The position numbers were made by a program, and so were the translations under genes. This document shows positions 32,495 to 41,641 of a stretch of DNA of 64,000 nucleotides, piece after piece; within the stretch, counting starts at the first letter, position 1; every line of letters starts with the position of its first letter. The stretch comes from Aminobacter niigataensis. GTDB taxonomy: Bacteria > Pseudomonadota > Alphaproteobacteria > Rhizobiales > Rhizobiaceae. The stretch is taken from positions 620,001 to 684,000 of the forward strand of contig NZ_JACHOT010000001.1 of assembly GCF_014200015.1 (NCBI RefSeq), written 5' to 3'. Under the pieces are notes generated by a model. That model saw only the letters and a list, made by a program, of their open reading frames with translations. It did not search any database and had not been told where the DNA came from.

Positions 32495-33670
32495 CTATCT
32501 CCCAATCAAATGCCGCGCGATGATGACGCGCATGATCTCGTTGGTGCCTTCGAGGATCTGGTGGACGCGCAGGTCGCGCACCAGCTTTTCGATGCCGTAG
32601 TCGTGCAGGTAGCCGTAGCCGCCAAGCAGCTGAAGGGCATCGTTGGCAATGTTGAAGCCCGTGTCGGTGACGAGCCGCTTGGCCATGGCCGACCATTTCG
32701 ACGCGTCATGCGCCTTGCGGTCTAGCTTCGACGCGGCAGCGTAGAGGAACAGGCGGGCCGCCTGGAGTTCGGTCTCCATGTCGGCGAGGCGGAACTGCAG
32801 CGCCTGGAAGCGGTCGAGGGTCTGGCCGAACGCCTTGCGTTCGGCGGTATAGGCGAGCGCCTTGTCGAGCGCGGACTGGGCGCCGCCGACCGAGCAGGCG
32901 GCAATGTTGAGCCGTCCGCCGTCGAGACCGGCCATGGCGATGCCGAAGCCGGCGCCTTCGCCGGAAAGCAGGTTTTCCGCCGGAACCTTGCAGTCGTCGA
33001 AGATCACCTGGCGCGTCGACTGCATGTGCCAGCCCATCTTGTGTTCGTTGGCGCCGAAGGAGAGACCGGGCGCATCCTTAGGCACGACAAGCGTCGAGAT
33101 GCCCTTCGGGCCGTCGGCGCCGGTGCGCACCATGGCGACGTAGACGTCGCTGTCGCCGGCGCCCGAGATGAACTGCTTGGTGCCGTTCAGCACGTAGTCG
33201 CTGCCATTGCCGCCGCTGCGCACGGCCTTTGTCTTCAGGGCGGCGGCATCCGAACCGGAGCCCGGCTCGGTCAGGCAGTAGCTGGCCAGCCATTCCATCG
33301 AGGTCAGCTTCGGCAGCAAGCGCTGGCGCTGCTCCTCGTTGCCGAACCGGTCGATCATCGCCGCCGCCATGTTGTGGATCGAGATGAAGGATGAAAAGCC
33401 CGGGCAGGCATGCGCCAACTGCTCGAAAACGAGCACGGCGTCGAGGCGGGTGAGGGCCGAGCCGCCGACATCTTCCTTGACATACAGGCCGCCGAAGCCG
33501 AGCTGGCCGGTCTCGCGGATGACATCTTCGGGGAAGTGCTTGGCCTTGTCCCATTCGAGGGCAAAGGGCGCGACTTTTTCGGCGGCAAAACTGCCCGCCA
33601 TTTCGCGGATGGCCAGCTGATCTTCGTTGAGTTCGAATTGACCGGCAGTCGCATCGATTGCGGCGTCCAT
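32495..33670 (-). CDS. Acyl-CoA dehydrogenase, isobutyryl-CoA dehydrogenase type
   Basis: A 391-residue FAD enzyme. Signature blocks are CLTEPGSGSDAAALKT near residue 133, RQVIFDDCKVPAENLL near 216 and QILEGTNEIMRVI at the C-terminus, where the Glu is the expected catalytic base. Context with mmsB suggests isobutyryl-CoA as substrate in valine breakdown. Length is typical for short-chain acyl-CoA dehydrogenases. It is divergent from cobQ. Confidence 0.87.
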   Translation of the reverse strand: MDAAIDATAGQFELNEDQLAIREMAGSFAAEKVAPFALEWDKAKHFPEDVIRETGQLGFGGLYVKEDVGGSALTRLDAVLVFEQLAHACPGFSSFISIHNMAAAMIDRFGNEEQRQRLLPKLTSMEWLASYCLTEPGSGSDAAALKTKAVRSGGNGSDYVLNGTKQFISGAGDSDVYVAMVRTGADGPKGISTLVVPKDAPGLSFGANEHKMGWHMQSTRQVIFDDCKVPAENLLSGEGAGFGIAMAGLDGGRLNIAACSVGGAQSALDKALAYTAERKAFGQTLDRFQALQFRLADMETELQAARLFLYAAASKLDRKAHDASKWSAMAKRLVTDTGFNIANDALQLLGGYGYLHDYGIEKLVRDLRVHQILEGTNEIMRVIIARHLIGR

Positions 33671-33851
33671 GTCGGCCTCCCTGTCGTTTTTTGGCTATGC
33701 GCGACGTTCAATCTAGACCAATGATGCCGCCGCGCAACCCGACGAATACCGCGAAGCGGCTGTGCGGAATTTCGACAGCGAGGGCACTTGTGGCGACTTT
33801 TTTGAAGGATGGATCCGTCACTTTCAGCATCCTGCGCGGGCGAGCCTGACC

Positions 33852-35321
33852 ATGGCCAAGGCGATCATGCTCCAGGGCACCGGCTCCGATGTCGGCAAGA
33901 CCGTTCTGGTTGCCGGCCTGTGCCGCGCGGCACGCAATCGCGGGCTCAGCGTCCGGCCGTTCAAGCCGCAGAACATGTCCAACAATGCTGCCGTCGCCGA
34001 CATTCCGGGCGAGGCGGGCGGCGGCGAGATCGGCCGCGCCCAATGGCTGCAGGCGATCGCCTGCGGGGTCAAGCCGTCGATCCACATGAACCCGGTGCTG
34101 CTCAAGCCGCAAAGCGATATCGGCAGCCAGGTGGTGGTGCAGGGCAAGGTTTTCGGGCACGCCAAGGCGCGCGACTATCAGGAACTGAAGCCGAAGCTGA
34201 TGGGCGCCGTTCTCGATTCGTGGGCCAAGCTGGGCGAGGGGGCGGATCTGGTCATCGTCGAGGGTGCCGGCTCGCCTGCCGAGATCAACCTGCGCCCGCG
34301 CGACATTGCCAATATGGGATTCGCCACGCGCGCCAACGTGCCGGTGATCCTCGTCGGCGACATCGACCGCGGCGGCGTGATCGCATCGGTCGCCGGCACG
34401 CATCTCATCCTGCCGGAAGAAGACCGACGCATGATCGTCGGCTACCTGATCAACAAGTTCCGTGGCGACGCCAGCCTGTTCGACGACGGCATCACGGCGA
34501 TCGAAGGTTTCACCGGCTGGCGCTGTTTCGGCGTCGTGCCGTGGCTCAAGGCGGCGGCACTCTTGCCGTCGGAGGACTCGGTCATCCTCGAACGGTTGGC
34601 CGGCGGCGAAAAGCGGGCGCTCAAGGTTGCCGTGCCGATGCTCGGGCGCATCGCCAATTTCGACGACCTCGACCCGCTGCGCGCCGAGCCGCAGGTAGAG
34701 GTGGTGTTCGTGCCGCCCGGCCAGCGCTTGCCCGAAGATGCCGGACTGGTTGTCATACCCGGTTCGAAGTCGACCATCGGCGATCTGCTGCTGTTCCGCG
34801 AAAACGGCTGGGATCGCGATCTCGAGGCGCATCACAGGCGTGGCGGCCATGTCGTCGGCATTTGCGGCGGTTACCAGATGCTGGGCCGTGTCGTGTACGA
34901 CCCCTCGGGAATCGAGGGCAGTGTCACGGAAGCGCAGGGCCTGGGCCTGCTCGACGTCGAGACGGTGATGGAGCCGGAGAAGACAGTACGCAATGTCGAG
35001 GCGTATTCGGTGCGCTACGGTGAGCCGCTTTCGGGTTACGAAATCCATCTCGGGCGAACGACGGGTCCCGATTGCGTCAGGCCCACCGCCGTCATCAGCG
35101 GCGTCGACGACGGCGCGACCTCGGCCGACGGCAAGGTGTTCGGCACCTATCTGCATGGCCTGTTCGGCGCCGACGGCTTTCGCGGGCGTTTCCTGGAAAG
35201 CCTTGGCATCAGGGGCGGTGGTATCGACTATCGCGCCGAGGTCGAACGCGCTTTGGACGAGATTGCCGAACATCTCGAACGGCATCTCGACTGCGATGCC
35301 ATCTTCGCCGCCGCGCGCTGA
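33852..35321 (+). CDS. cobQ: Cobyric acid synthase
   Basis: A 489-residue enzyme that amidates adenosylcobyrinic acid a,c-diamide to cobyric acid in B12 synthesis. The ATP-binding N-terminal domain has LQGTGSDVGKTVLVAGLCRA; the glutamine amidotransferase domain has the nucleophile in GICGGYQMLG near residue 336 and a C-terminal GTYLHGLFG. The ATG at 33852 gives the family's usual start MAKAIMLQGTGS. No cobalamin riboswitch is seen upstream. A stand-alone cob gene; its product would serve the corrinoid proteins at the left of the window. Convergent with the VOC gene. Confidence 0.95.
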   Translation: MAKAIMLQGTGSDVGKTVLVAGLCRAARNRGLSVRPFKPQNMSNNAAVADIPGEAGGGEIGRAQWLQAIACGVKPSIHMNPVLLKPQSDIGSQVVVQGKVFGHAKARDYQELKPKLMGAVLDSWAKLGEGADLVIVEGAGSPAEINLRPRDIANMGFATRANVPVILVGDIDRGGVIASVAGTHLILPEEDRRMIVGYLINKFRGDASLFDDGITAIEGFTGWRCFGVVPWLKAAALLPSEDSVILERLAGGEKRALKVAVPMLGRIANFDDLDPLRAEPQVEVVFVPPGQRLPEDAGLVVIPGSKSTIGDLLLFRENGWDRDLEAHHRRGGHVVGICGGYQMLGRVVYDPSGIEGSVTEAQGLGLLDVETVMEPEKTVRNVEAYSVRYGEPLSGYEIHLGRTTGPDCVRPTAVISGVDDGATSADGKVFGTYLHGLFGADGFRGRFLESLGIRGGGIDYRAEVERALDEIAEHLERHLDCDAIFAAAR

Positions 35322-35327
35322 CTGGCG

Positions 35328-35747
35328 CTATTCGACCCGGACGTCAACCTTCGGCCAATAGGTGCCGAAGCACCACACATTGCCTTCGGGGTCGCGGCAG
35401 ATGAATTCGCGGCTGCCGTAGTCGCGGTTGGTCATCTCCTGGACGATGACCGCACCTGCGGTCTTTGCCCTGATGTAGACCGCGTCGGCGTCTTCGGTCG
35501 CGACATAGACGGACTTGCCGCCGTTCTGACCAGGTTCGCCAACGATGGTGCCGTAGTCGTCCGGGCGCGACGAGCCGATCATGACCATCGACGAACCGAG
35601 GGCGAGTTCGGCATGGCCGACGTCTTCGCCGCTCATGTATCTGGCATGGACGGCGAAACCGAAGGCCTCGCTTAGCCAGCCGATCATCCCGGCGGCGTCC
35701 TTGTAGCGGAGAGTGGGGAAGATCCTTTGAGCTTCGGGAGTGGGCAT
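35328..35747 (-). CDS. VOC family protein (glyoxalase/bleomycin-resistance fold)
   Basis: A 139-residue protein of the vicinal-oxygen-chelate superfamily, PhnB/glyoxalase-like: TLRYKDAAGMIGWLSEAFGF at residues 12-31 and REFICRDPEGNVWCFGTYWP at the C-terminus. It may bind a metal and act on a small molecule or confer tolerance to one; the substrate is not known. AGGAGG precedes the ATG at 35747. The AraC-type regulator gene lies 83 bases upstream on the same strand, making a two-gene unit. Confidence 0.85.
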   Translation of the reverse strand: MPTPEAQRIFPTLRYKDAAGMIGWLSEAFGFAVHARYMSGEDVGHAELALGSSMVMIGSSRPDDYGTIVGEPGQNGGKSVYVATEDADAVYIRAKTAGAVIVQEMTNRDYGSREFICRDPEGNVWCFGTYWPKVDVRVE

Positions 35748-35830
35748 TTTGCGCCTCCTGCGTGGCGGATTGAACGACAACCCACTCTGGCGAAGACCAG
35801 TTCCACCGTATTGAACAAATGTTACCGGGC

Positions 35831-36670
35831 TCAGTTGAGCTTTTGGAGCAGCGCTGTTGGTGTTGTTCCTGACAGCTCGCGGAATTCGCGCACCAGATGC
35901 GCCTGGTCGGCATAGCCGCATTCGACAGCCAGGTCGGCCCAGTCGATTTCGTCCGCATTGCGCGCCAGGCGTGCCGTGCGATCAAATCTGACGATGCGTG
36001 CGACCGCCTTCGGGCCGATGCCGACTTGGTCGGCAAATCGCGCTGCCAGATGTTTGCGGCTGCATCCGATCTCGCTGGCGATGGCTGCAATGCGGATACG
36101 TCCGCCGCTCGACGTGATTTTCGCCATGGCCCAGGCAATCTCGGCCGCTGGCGAAGCCGTGATCGCCAAACGCTCGACTATGTAGCTCTCGACAAGGTCC
36201 AGACGCCGATGCCAGCCCGTTTCCTGGCCGAGCCTTTCGCGTAGTGCATTGCCGTCCGGGCCGAGCACCTCATCGAGCGTCACCATGCGGTCGGCGAGTT
36301 CGTGCATCGGGATGCCGAAGAAGCGACGGGCGCCGAGCGGGGTGAAATTGACCTGGACGCAGCACGACCGGCCAAAGGAATCGATGACCACCGGACCGGC
36401 GTGAAGACCCGAGGCAAAGCTGGCATAGCGGTCATTGTCTCCAGGCGCCCGGCTCAGGCCGATAGCGAACGGCTCGCCGAAGCTGATGACAAGCGGCACC
36501 GTCAGCGAGGCTGCCTCGCTCTGCCTGACATAGGCAGGAACGAGTTCGCGAAAGCCGACGAGATCGGTGACGACGCCCGCAAGCGATCGTGACGGAGTGC
36601 GCCGCACCATCTCGAACTGCCCGGTGGAGTGATCCGCCGATGCATTCGTCGGCGCTTGGCTGTTTGCCAT
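35831..36670 (-). CDS. AraC family transcriptional regulator
   Basis: A 279-residue regulator. The N-terminal half is a ligand-sensing domain of unclear type; the C-terminal 100 residues carry two helix-turn-helix units (IAAIASEIGCSRKHLAARF and DLAVECGYADQAHLVREF) ending in the conserved PTALLQKL. It lies directly upstream of the VOC gene and probably controls it. Inducer unknown. Confidence 0.88.
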   Translation of the reverse strand: MANSQAPTNASADHSTGQFEMVRRTPSRSLAGVVTDLVGFRELVPAYVRQSEAASLTVPLVISFGEPFAIGLSRAPGDNDRYASFASGLHAGPVVIDSFGRSCCVQVNFTPLGARRFFGIPMHELADRMVTLDEVLGPDGNALRERLGQETGWHRRLDLVESYIVERLAITASPAAEIAWAMAKITSSGGRIRIAAIASEIGCSRKHLAARFADQVGIGPKAVARIVRFDRTARLARNADEIDWADLAVECGYADQAHLVREFRELSGTTPTALLQKLN

Positions 36671-36731
36671 GGCTCCTGGCTCCGCTGAGGCGAAGCAACG
36701 TACTCCAGCGGCAGGTGGCGGTCAAAACGGG

Positions 36732-37517
36732 TCAGAATCCTACCATCACCCGCAGAGGGTTGGTTGGGTCGATGAGCAGGCGGATGGCGAGTGCAACGCA
36801 GGTGCAGACCAGGAGTGGCTTGATCAGCTTGGCGCCGCTACGCATCGCCATGTGGGCGCCGAGCCGTGCGCCGAGAAACTGCGCTGCGCCCATCATCAGC
36901 CCGATCTTCCAGTACACGGCACCGACAATGGCAAAGGCGAACAGGCCGCCGATGTTGGAGGCGAAATTCAACAGTTTGGTGTGGGCAGTGGCCTTGAGTA
37001 TGCCGTAGCCGGCAAGCGACACGAAAGCGAGCATGAAGAACGAGCCGGTGCCGGGGCCGAAAACGCCGTCATAGAAACCGATTGCCGGCACCACCGTCAC
37101 GCCGAACAGGAACGGCGTCATGCGCTCGGTGCGGTCGACGTCGCCCATGTTCGGCTTGAAGGCGAAGTAGAGCGCGATAGCCACCAGCAGGACCGGCATG
37201 AAAGCGCGCAGGATGTCGCCGGGAAGTATCGTTGCCAGCAATGCGCCGAATATCGAACCGATGCAGGACATGGCAGCGGCGGGCAATTGCTTGCGGATGT
37301 CGACATGGCCCTTGGCGGCGTAGGAGATGGTCGCAGAGCCCGATCCGAACAGCGATTGCAGCTTGTTGGTGCCGAGCGCCGTGACGGGCGGGAGGCCGGC
37401 CAGCAGCAGCGCCGGAATGGTGATCAGGCCGCCGCCGCCGGCAATGGAATCGATGAAGCCGGCAATGAACGCTGCGACCGTCAGGAGCAGGATCGTTTCG
37501 GTGGCTATTTCGAACAT
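36732..37517 (-). CDS. Sulfite exporter TauE/SafE family protein
   Basis: A 261-residue TSUP-family membrane protein with about 8 segments and the two family repeats; the conserved block FIDSIAGGGGLITIPALLLA is at about 20-39 and FYDGVFGPGTGSFFMLAF at about 147. Members export sulfite, sulfoacetate or similar anions. The ATG at 37517 was preferred to a GTG at 37556. A sulfite dehydrogenase is encoded 12 kb away, but there is no operon link. Confidence 0.87.
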   Translation of the reverse strand: MFEIATETILLLTVAAFIAGFIDSIAGGGGLITIPALLLAGLPPVTALGTNKLQSLFGSGSATISYAAKGHVDIRKQLPAAAMSCIGSIFGALLATILPGDILRAFMPVLLVAIALYFAFKPNMGDVDRTERMTPFLFGVTVVPAIGFYDGVFGPGTGSFFMLAFVSLAGYGILKATAHTKLLNFASNIGGLFAFAIVGAVYWKIGLMMGAAQFLGARLGAHMAMRSGAKLIKPLLVCTCVALAIRLLIDPTNPLRVMVGF

Positions 37518-37678
37518 CGGCGCGGGCTCTGCCTGGAGGGAGCCGCCTTCGACCACAGCGAACCCGCTTGCGCAATAGCGGCCCAGAATCAGCCGCAGCT
37601 TGGCTGTTGGGCCACGTGTTTTTCGCCGCCATTTGTTCTATATCGGACACAGCAACTGCCTCGACGGAAGGGATTCGC

Positions 37679-38110
37679 ATGGCGACGGGATTGCTGACCC
37701 AGATTCGTACGCTGTTCGAAGGCGACCCGGGGGTGCGCAAGGTCGCCGATGATCCGGTGCTTTCGGCCGAACTGCTTTTGCTTTTCCGCATGATCTTGGC
37801 GGACGGCGTAGCCAGCGACAGCGAGATGGTCGCATTTCGCCGGATTTGTACCCAGGCTTTCGGCATCGCCGAACAGAGCATCGACGCTGTCATCGAGTAT
37901 CTCAACGAATTCGGCTACGAGACCAACGGCTCGCAGGCGATTGCGATGTTCCGCGATCTCGATGTCGAGCGGCGCAGGCAACTGGCACGGCACATGGCCG
38001 ATATCGCCAAGGCTGACGCCCACCTGGCGGAAAACGAGGTCAAGCTCTTGCGCCGTACGCTCGATCTGCTTGGCATCAGCCCTGTCGACGTGGTGAAGCC
38101 GGCGACATAA
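37679..38110 (+). CDS. TerB family protein
   Basis: A 143-residue helical cytoplasmic protein with the TerB-like fold: LLLLFRMILADGVASDSEM near residue 32 and HMADIAKADAHLAENEVKLL near 107, where acidic residues could bind metal. Named for tellurite resistance, but most members have no known function. GGAAGGGA precedes the ATG at 37679. Divergent from the TauE/SafE gene and convergent with the ABC transporter genes. Confidence 0.82.
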   Translation: MATGLLTQIRTLFEGDPGVRKVADDPVLSAELLLLFRMILADGVASDSEMVAFRRICTQAFGIAEQSIDAVIEYLNEFGYETNGSQAIAMFRDLDVERRRQLARHMADIAKADAHLAENEVKLLRRTLDLLGISPVDVVKPAT

Positions 38111-38128
38111 TGCCTGCCAACCGGCGGC

Positions 38129-39754
38129 TCACCCCTGTTCTTGCAGGCGCCGTGCAATCGCCCTGTGCAGATCGGGCGCTGCGGAAACTAGCGCTTGCGC
38201 CGCTTCCGATGCGGGGTGGCTGAGCACATCCGAAGTCTTGCCGCGCTCGACGATCCGGCCCTCATGCATGACCAACACGTCGTCGGTAATGGCGCGGGCC
38301 ACCGTCAGGTCGTGGGTGATGAACAGATAGGCGACGCCGAGCTTCTGGTTGAGTTCTGCAAACAGGTCGAGGATCTGGGCGCGGATCGATACGTCGAGCG
38401 CCGATACCGGCTCGTCGGCGACGACCAGCTTCGGCCGGGTGATGATGGCGCGCGCGATGGACAGGCGTTGGCGCTGGCCGCCGGAAAATTCGTGCGGGTA
38501 TTTCTCCATGTCGGACCGGTTGAGGCCGACCTCGTGCAGCGCGCGGGCCACCATGTCGCGGCGCTCCTTGCGGTCGGGACGACGTTCCAGAAGGTGCAGG
38601 GGCTCGGCGACCAGCCGTTCGACGGTATGGCGCGGATCGAAGGAACCGTAGGGATCCTGGAACACCACCTGCATGTTGCGCCGCGGCCGTCGCAGTTCCG
38701 CCTCGCTGCGCCCGGCGATGTCCATGCCGCGAAACTTGATGGCGCCCGAGGTCGGCGTGTCGAGCGCCAGGATCATGCGGGCAAGGGTGGACTTGCCACA
38801 GCCCGAGCGCCCGACAAGCGCCACCGACGCGCCGGGCTTCATCGTCAGCGAGACATTGTCCACCGCGCGTACCGGTTCCGACCTTGAAAACAGCGACCGG
38901 CGCGTGCCGGGATAGTCGCGCGTCACATTTGCGACGTCGAGCAGGTTTTCAGTGCCGGTCTCGTCCCCATGCGGCCTGACCCGAGCCGGAACATGGGTGG
39001 AAGCAAGAGCGAGTTGGCGCGTGTAGGGATGAGTGGCCTCCGAAAGCGTTCGGGCGGTGTCGCCACTTTCCATTACCGCGCCCTGGCGCAGGATGGTGAT
39101 CCGGTCGGCCATCTCGGTGACAACCGCAAGGTCGTGCGAGATGAACAGCAGGCTCATCTTGCTTTCGCTGACCAATTCCTTGAGCAGATCGAGGATCTGG
39201 GCTTGCAAAACCACGTCGAGCGCGGTCGTCGGCTCGTCGGCGATCAGCAGCTTCGGCTTCAGCGCGCAGGCAATCGCGATCGCCACGCGCTGACGCTGGC
39301 CGCCGGACAGTTCGTGCGGATAGCGCGACAACGCAAATTTCTGCTCGGGCAGGCCGACGCGGTCGAGGATTTTCCTGGCGCGCTCTTCAGCCTCGGCGCG
39401 GCTGGCCCTGGTGTGCCAGCGGATACCTTCGGCGACCTGTTCGCCGATGGTCTTGACCGGGTTGAGCGCGGTCATCGGCTCCTGGAACACCATGCCGATG
39501 TCATCGCCGCGTAGGGCGCACATCTGAGGTTCGGTCGCGCCGAGGATGTCGATGCCGTTGAAGGTGATGCGCCCCTTCATCTGGGCATAGTCGGGCGTGA
39601 GCCGCATGACGGCAAGCGCCGTCATCGACTTGCCCGAACCGGATTCCCCGACGAGCCCCAGTACCTCGCCGGGGGCAATGGACAGGTCGATGTCCTTCAG
39701 CACTGACTGGCTGCCGATCTTCAGCGACAGTTTTTCGATCTCGAGCAGGCTCAT
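38129..39754 (-). CDS. Peptide-type ABC transporter, fused dual ATPase
   Basis: A 541-residue fusion of two ATPase units (DppD- plus DppF-like). Walker A motifs GESGSGKS near residue 38 and GRSGCGKS near 316; signature LSGGQRQR and FSGGQRQR; Walker B LLIADEPT and LVVADEPV. It powers the two permeases encoded upstream. Its ATG overlaps the stop of the second permease gene as ATGA. Such fusions are common in peptide/nickel and glutathione importers. Confidence 0.92.
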   Translation of the reverse strand: MSLLEIEKLSLKIGSQSVLKDIDLSIAPGEVLGLVGESGSGKSMTALAVMRLTPDYAQMKGRITFNGIDILGATEPQMCALRGDDIGMVFQEPMTALNPVKTIGEQVAEGIRWHTRASRAEAEERARKILDRVGLPEQKFALSRYPHELSGGQRQRVAIAIACALKPKLLIADEPTTALDVVLQAQILDLLKELVSESKMSLLFISHDLAVVTEMADRITILRQGAVMESGDTARTLSEATHPYTRQLALASTHVPARVRPHGDETGTENLLDVANVTRDYPGTRRSLFSRSEPVRAVDNVSLTMKPGASVALVGRSGCGKSTLARMILALDTPTSGAIKFRGMDIAGRSEAELRRPRRNMQVVFQDPYGSFDPRHTVERLVAEPLHLLERRPDRKERRDMVARALHEVGLNRSDMEKYPHEFSGGQRQRLSIARAIITRPKLVVADEPVSALDVSIRAQILDLFAELNQKLGVAYLFITHDLTVARAITDDVLVMHEGRIVERGKTSDVLSHPASEAAQALVSAAPDLHRAIARRLQEQG

Positions 39755-40620
39755 GGCCGGCGCCTCGCGCGCGGATCGAATATGTCGGAAATGCCGTCGC
39801 CGAGCAGGTTGAGCCCGAGAACGGTAAGCAGGATGGCGCAGCCGGGGAACAGGGCGAGCCAAGGCGCCACGATCATCACCGTCTGGGCGTCGAACAGCAT
39901 GCGGCCCCAACTCGGCATCGGTGGCTGCGTGCCGAGCCCGACATAGGACAGGGCGGCCTCGGCAAGGATGCCGAGCGCGAACTGGATGGTGCCCTGGACC
40001 AGCAGCAGATTGGCGATGTTGGGAATGATGTGCTCGACGGTGATGCGCGCCTTGCCCTTGCCGGCAGCACGGGCGGCAAGAATGTACTCGCGAGGCCAGA
40101 TCGAGAGCGCACCGGCGCGGGCGACGCGGGCAAAAACCGGGATGTTGAAGATGCCGATGGCGATGATGGCGTTGATGGCGCTGGGGCCGAAGACAGCCGT
40201 GATCATGATCGCAGACAAAAGGGCAGGGAAGGCAAAGATGAGGTCGTTGAAGCGCATCAGCGCCTCGTCGATCCAGCCGCCGCGGGCCGCGGCCCAGCAG
40301 CCGAGCGGAACGCCGACGCCCATGCCGATGCCGACGGCGACGAGGGCGACGGCGATCGAATTGCGCGCGCCGATCATGATCATCGACAGCACGTCGCGGC
40401 CGAAGTGGTCGGTGCCGAACCAGTGGGCGGAGGAAGGCGGCTGCATGCGGTCGGCGACGATCAGCCTGGTGACGTCGAAGGGCGTCCAGAAGAACGAGAC
40501 GAGCGCCATGGCCGCGACGACCAAGGTGATGAACAGGCCGATGATGAACGAGCGGTTGGTAAGGGCCCTGCCGGCGAGGGCGCCAAGGGTCGATGGGTTG
40601 CCGGGAACCGTGCCGCTCAT
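39751..40620 (-). CDS. ABC transporter permease, DppC-like
   Basis: A 289-residue inner-membrane permease with six membrane segments. The coupling-loop motif EYILAARAAGKGKARITVEHI near residue 196 (as EYILAARAAGKG and ARITVEHIIPN) is the EAA signature, and HWFGTDHFGRDVLSMI near 69 is typical of DppC. ATGA overlaps join it to both neighbours. Confidence 0.92.
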   Translation of the reverse strand: MSGTVPGNPSTLGALAGRALTNRSFIIGLFITLVVAAMALVSFFWTPFDVTRLIVADRMQPPSSAHWFGTDHFGRDVLSMIMIGARNSIAVALVAVGIGMGVGVPLGCWAAARGGWIDEALMRFNDLIFAFPALLSAIMITAVFGPSAINAIIAIGIFNIPVFARVARAGALSIWPREYILAARAAGKGKARITVEHIIPNIANLLLVQGTIQFALGILAEAALSYVGLGTQPPMPSWGRMLFDAQTVMIVAPWLALFPGCAILLTVLGLNLLGDGISDIFDPRARRRP

Positions 40621-41564
40621 TGCCGGGTCCTCAGGCGGGGGTCGACCAGCGCGTAAGAGAGGTCGACGAGCAGGTTCACGACGATCACGGCGGCGACGAG
40701 CAGCATGACCACGCTTTCGACCACGATCAGGTCGCGCTGGGTGATCGCCTGGAACACGAGGCGCCCAAGGCCGGGCAAATAGAAGACGTTCTCGATGATG
40801 ATGGTGCCGGCAAGCAGGAAGGCAAATTGCAGGCCCATGATGGTCAGCACGGGAATCAGCGCGTTTCGCAAGGCATGCCGCCACATCACCGCGCGCATCG
40901 GCATGCCCTTGGCGCGGGCCGTGCGGATGTAGTCCTCGCCGAGCACCTCGACCAGGGCTGCACGGGTGACACGGGCAAGGATCGCTGCCTGCGGCAATGC
41001 GAGCGCCACCGCGGGCAGGACCAGCGCCTTGAGCGCAGGCCAGGCACCGGCTCCCCAGCCGGGAAAGCCGCCTGCCGGAACCAGCCGCAACCAGACGGCG
41101 AAGACATAGACCAACAGCAGCGCGAACCAGAAATTCGGCATCGCGACGCCGATCTGCGCCACCGCCATGGCTGCGGTGTCGCCGGCTCGACCACGACGCG
41201 CGGCGGCAAACAGCCCAATGGGAATGGCAATGAGCGTCGACAGCGCGAGTGCGATGATCGCCAGCGGAAAGGAGACGACGAAGCGCTCCTTGACCAGGTC
41301 GATGACGGGAACCGAATAGGTGTAGGATTTGCCGAAGTCCAGCGACAGCAGGCCCCGGGCCCAATCGAGATAGCGTACGATCAGCGGCTGGTTGAGCCCC
41401 ATCTGGTCGCGCAGCAACTCGACCTGCGCTTCGCTGGCATTCATGCCAAGCATCACGCGAGCCGGGTCGCCCGGAACCACCTCCAGCATCAGGAACACCA
41501 CGACCGAGGCGACCACGAGGGTCGCAGCACCGATCAGCAGGCGTTTGAGCAGATAGGCGGTCAT
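40617..41564 (-). CDS. ABC transporter permease, DppB-like
   Basis: A 315-residue inner-membrane permease. The N-terminal MTAYLLKRLLIGAATLVV and VFLMLEVVPGDPARVMLG are typical of DppB, and DYIRTARAKGMPMRAVMWRH is the EAA loop. It is the first permease gene in the operon, 77 bases after the substrate-binding protein gene. Confidence 0.92.
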   Translation of the reverse strand: MTAYLLKRLLIGAATLVVASVVVFLMLEVVPGDPARVMLGMNASEAQVELLRDQMGLNQPLIVRYLDWARGLLSLDFGKSYTYSVPVIDLVKERFVVSFPLAIIALALSTLIAIPIGLFAAARRGRAGDTAAMAVAQIGVAMPNFWFALLLVYVFAVWLRLVPAGGFPGWGAGAWPALKALVLPAVALALPQAAILARVTRAALVEVLGEDYIRTARAKGMPMRAVMWRHALRNALIPVLTIMGLQFAFLLAGTIIIENVFYLPGLGRLVFQAITQRDLIVVESVVMLLVAAVIVVNLLVDLSYALVDPRLRTRQ

Positions 41565-41641
41565 GGGCTCAAACTGCCCGAGAAAACGCCGCTCCGAAAG
41601 CTCGCAAAGGTTGCGGAGCGGCTGAGTTCACAGGGTTCTTG

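Noticed and set aside
33671-33851. Possible cobalamin riboswitch upstream of cobQ
   Set aside because: The gap is short and shows no B12 box or matching stems.
33708-35285. 525-codon minus-strand open frame
   Set aside because: Antisense to cobQ, whose catalytic motifs are intact.
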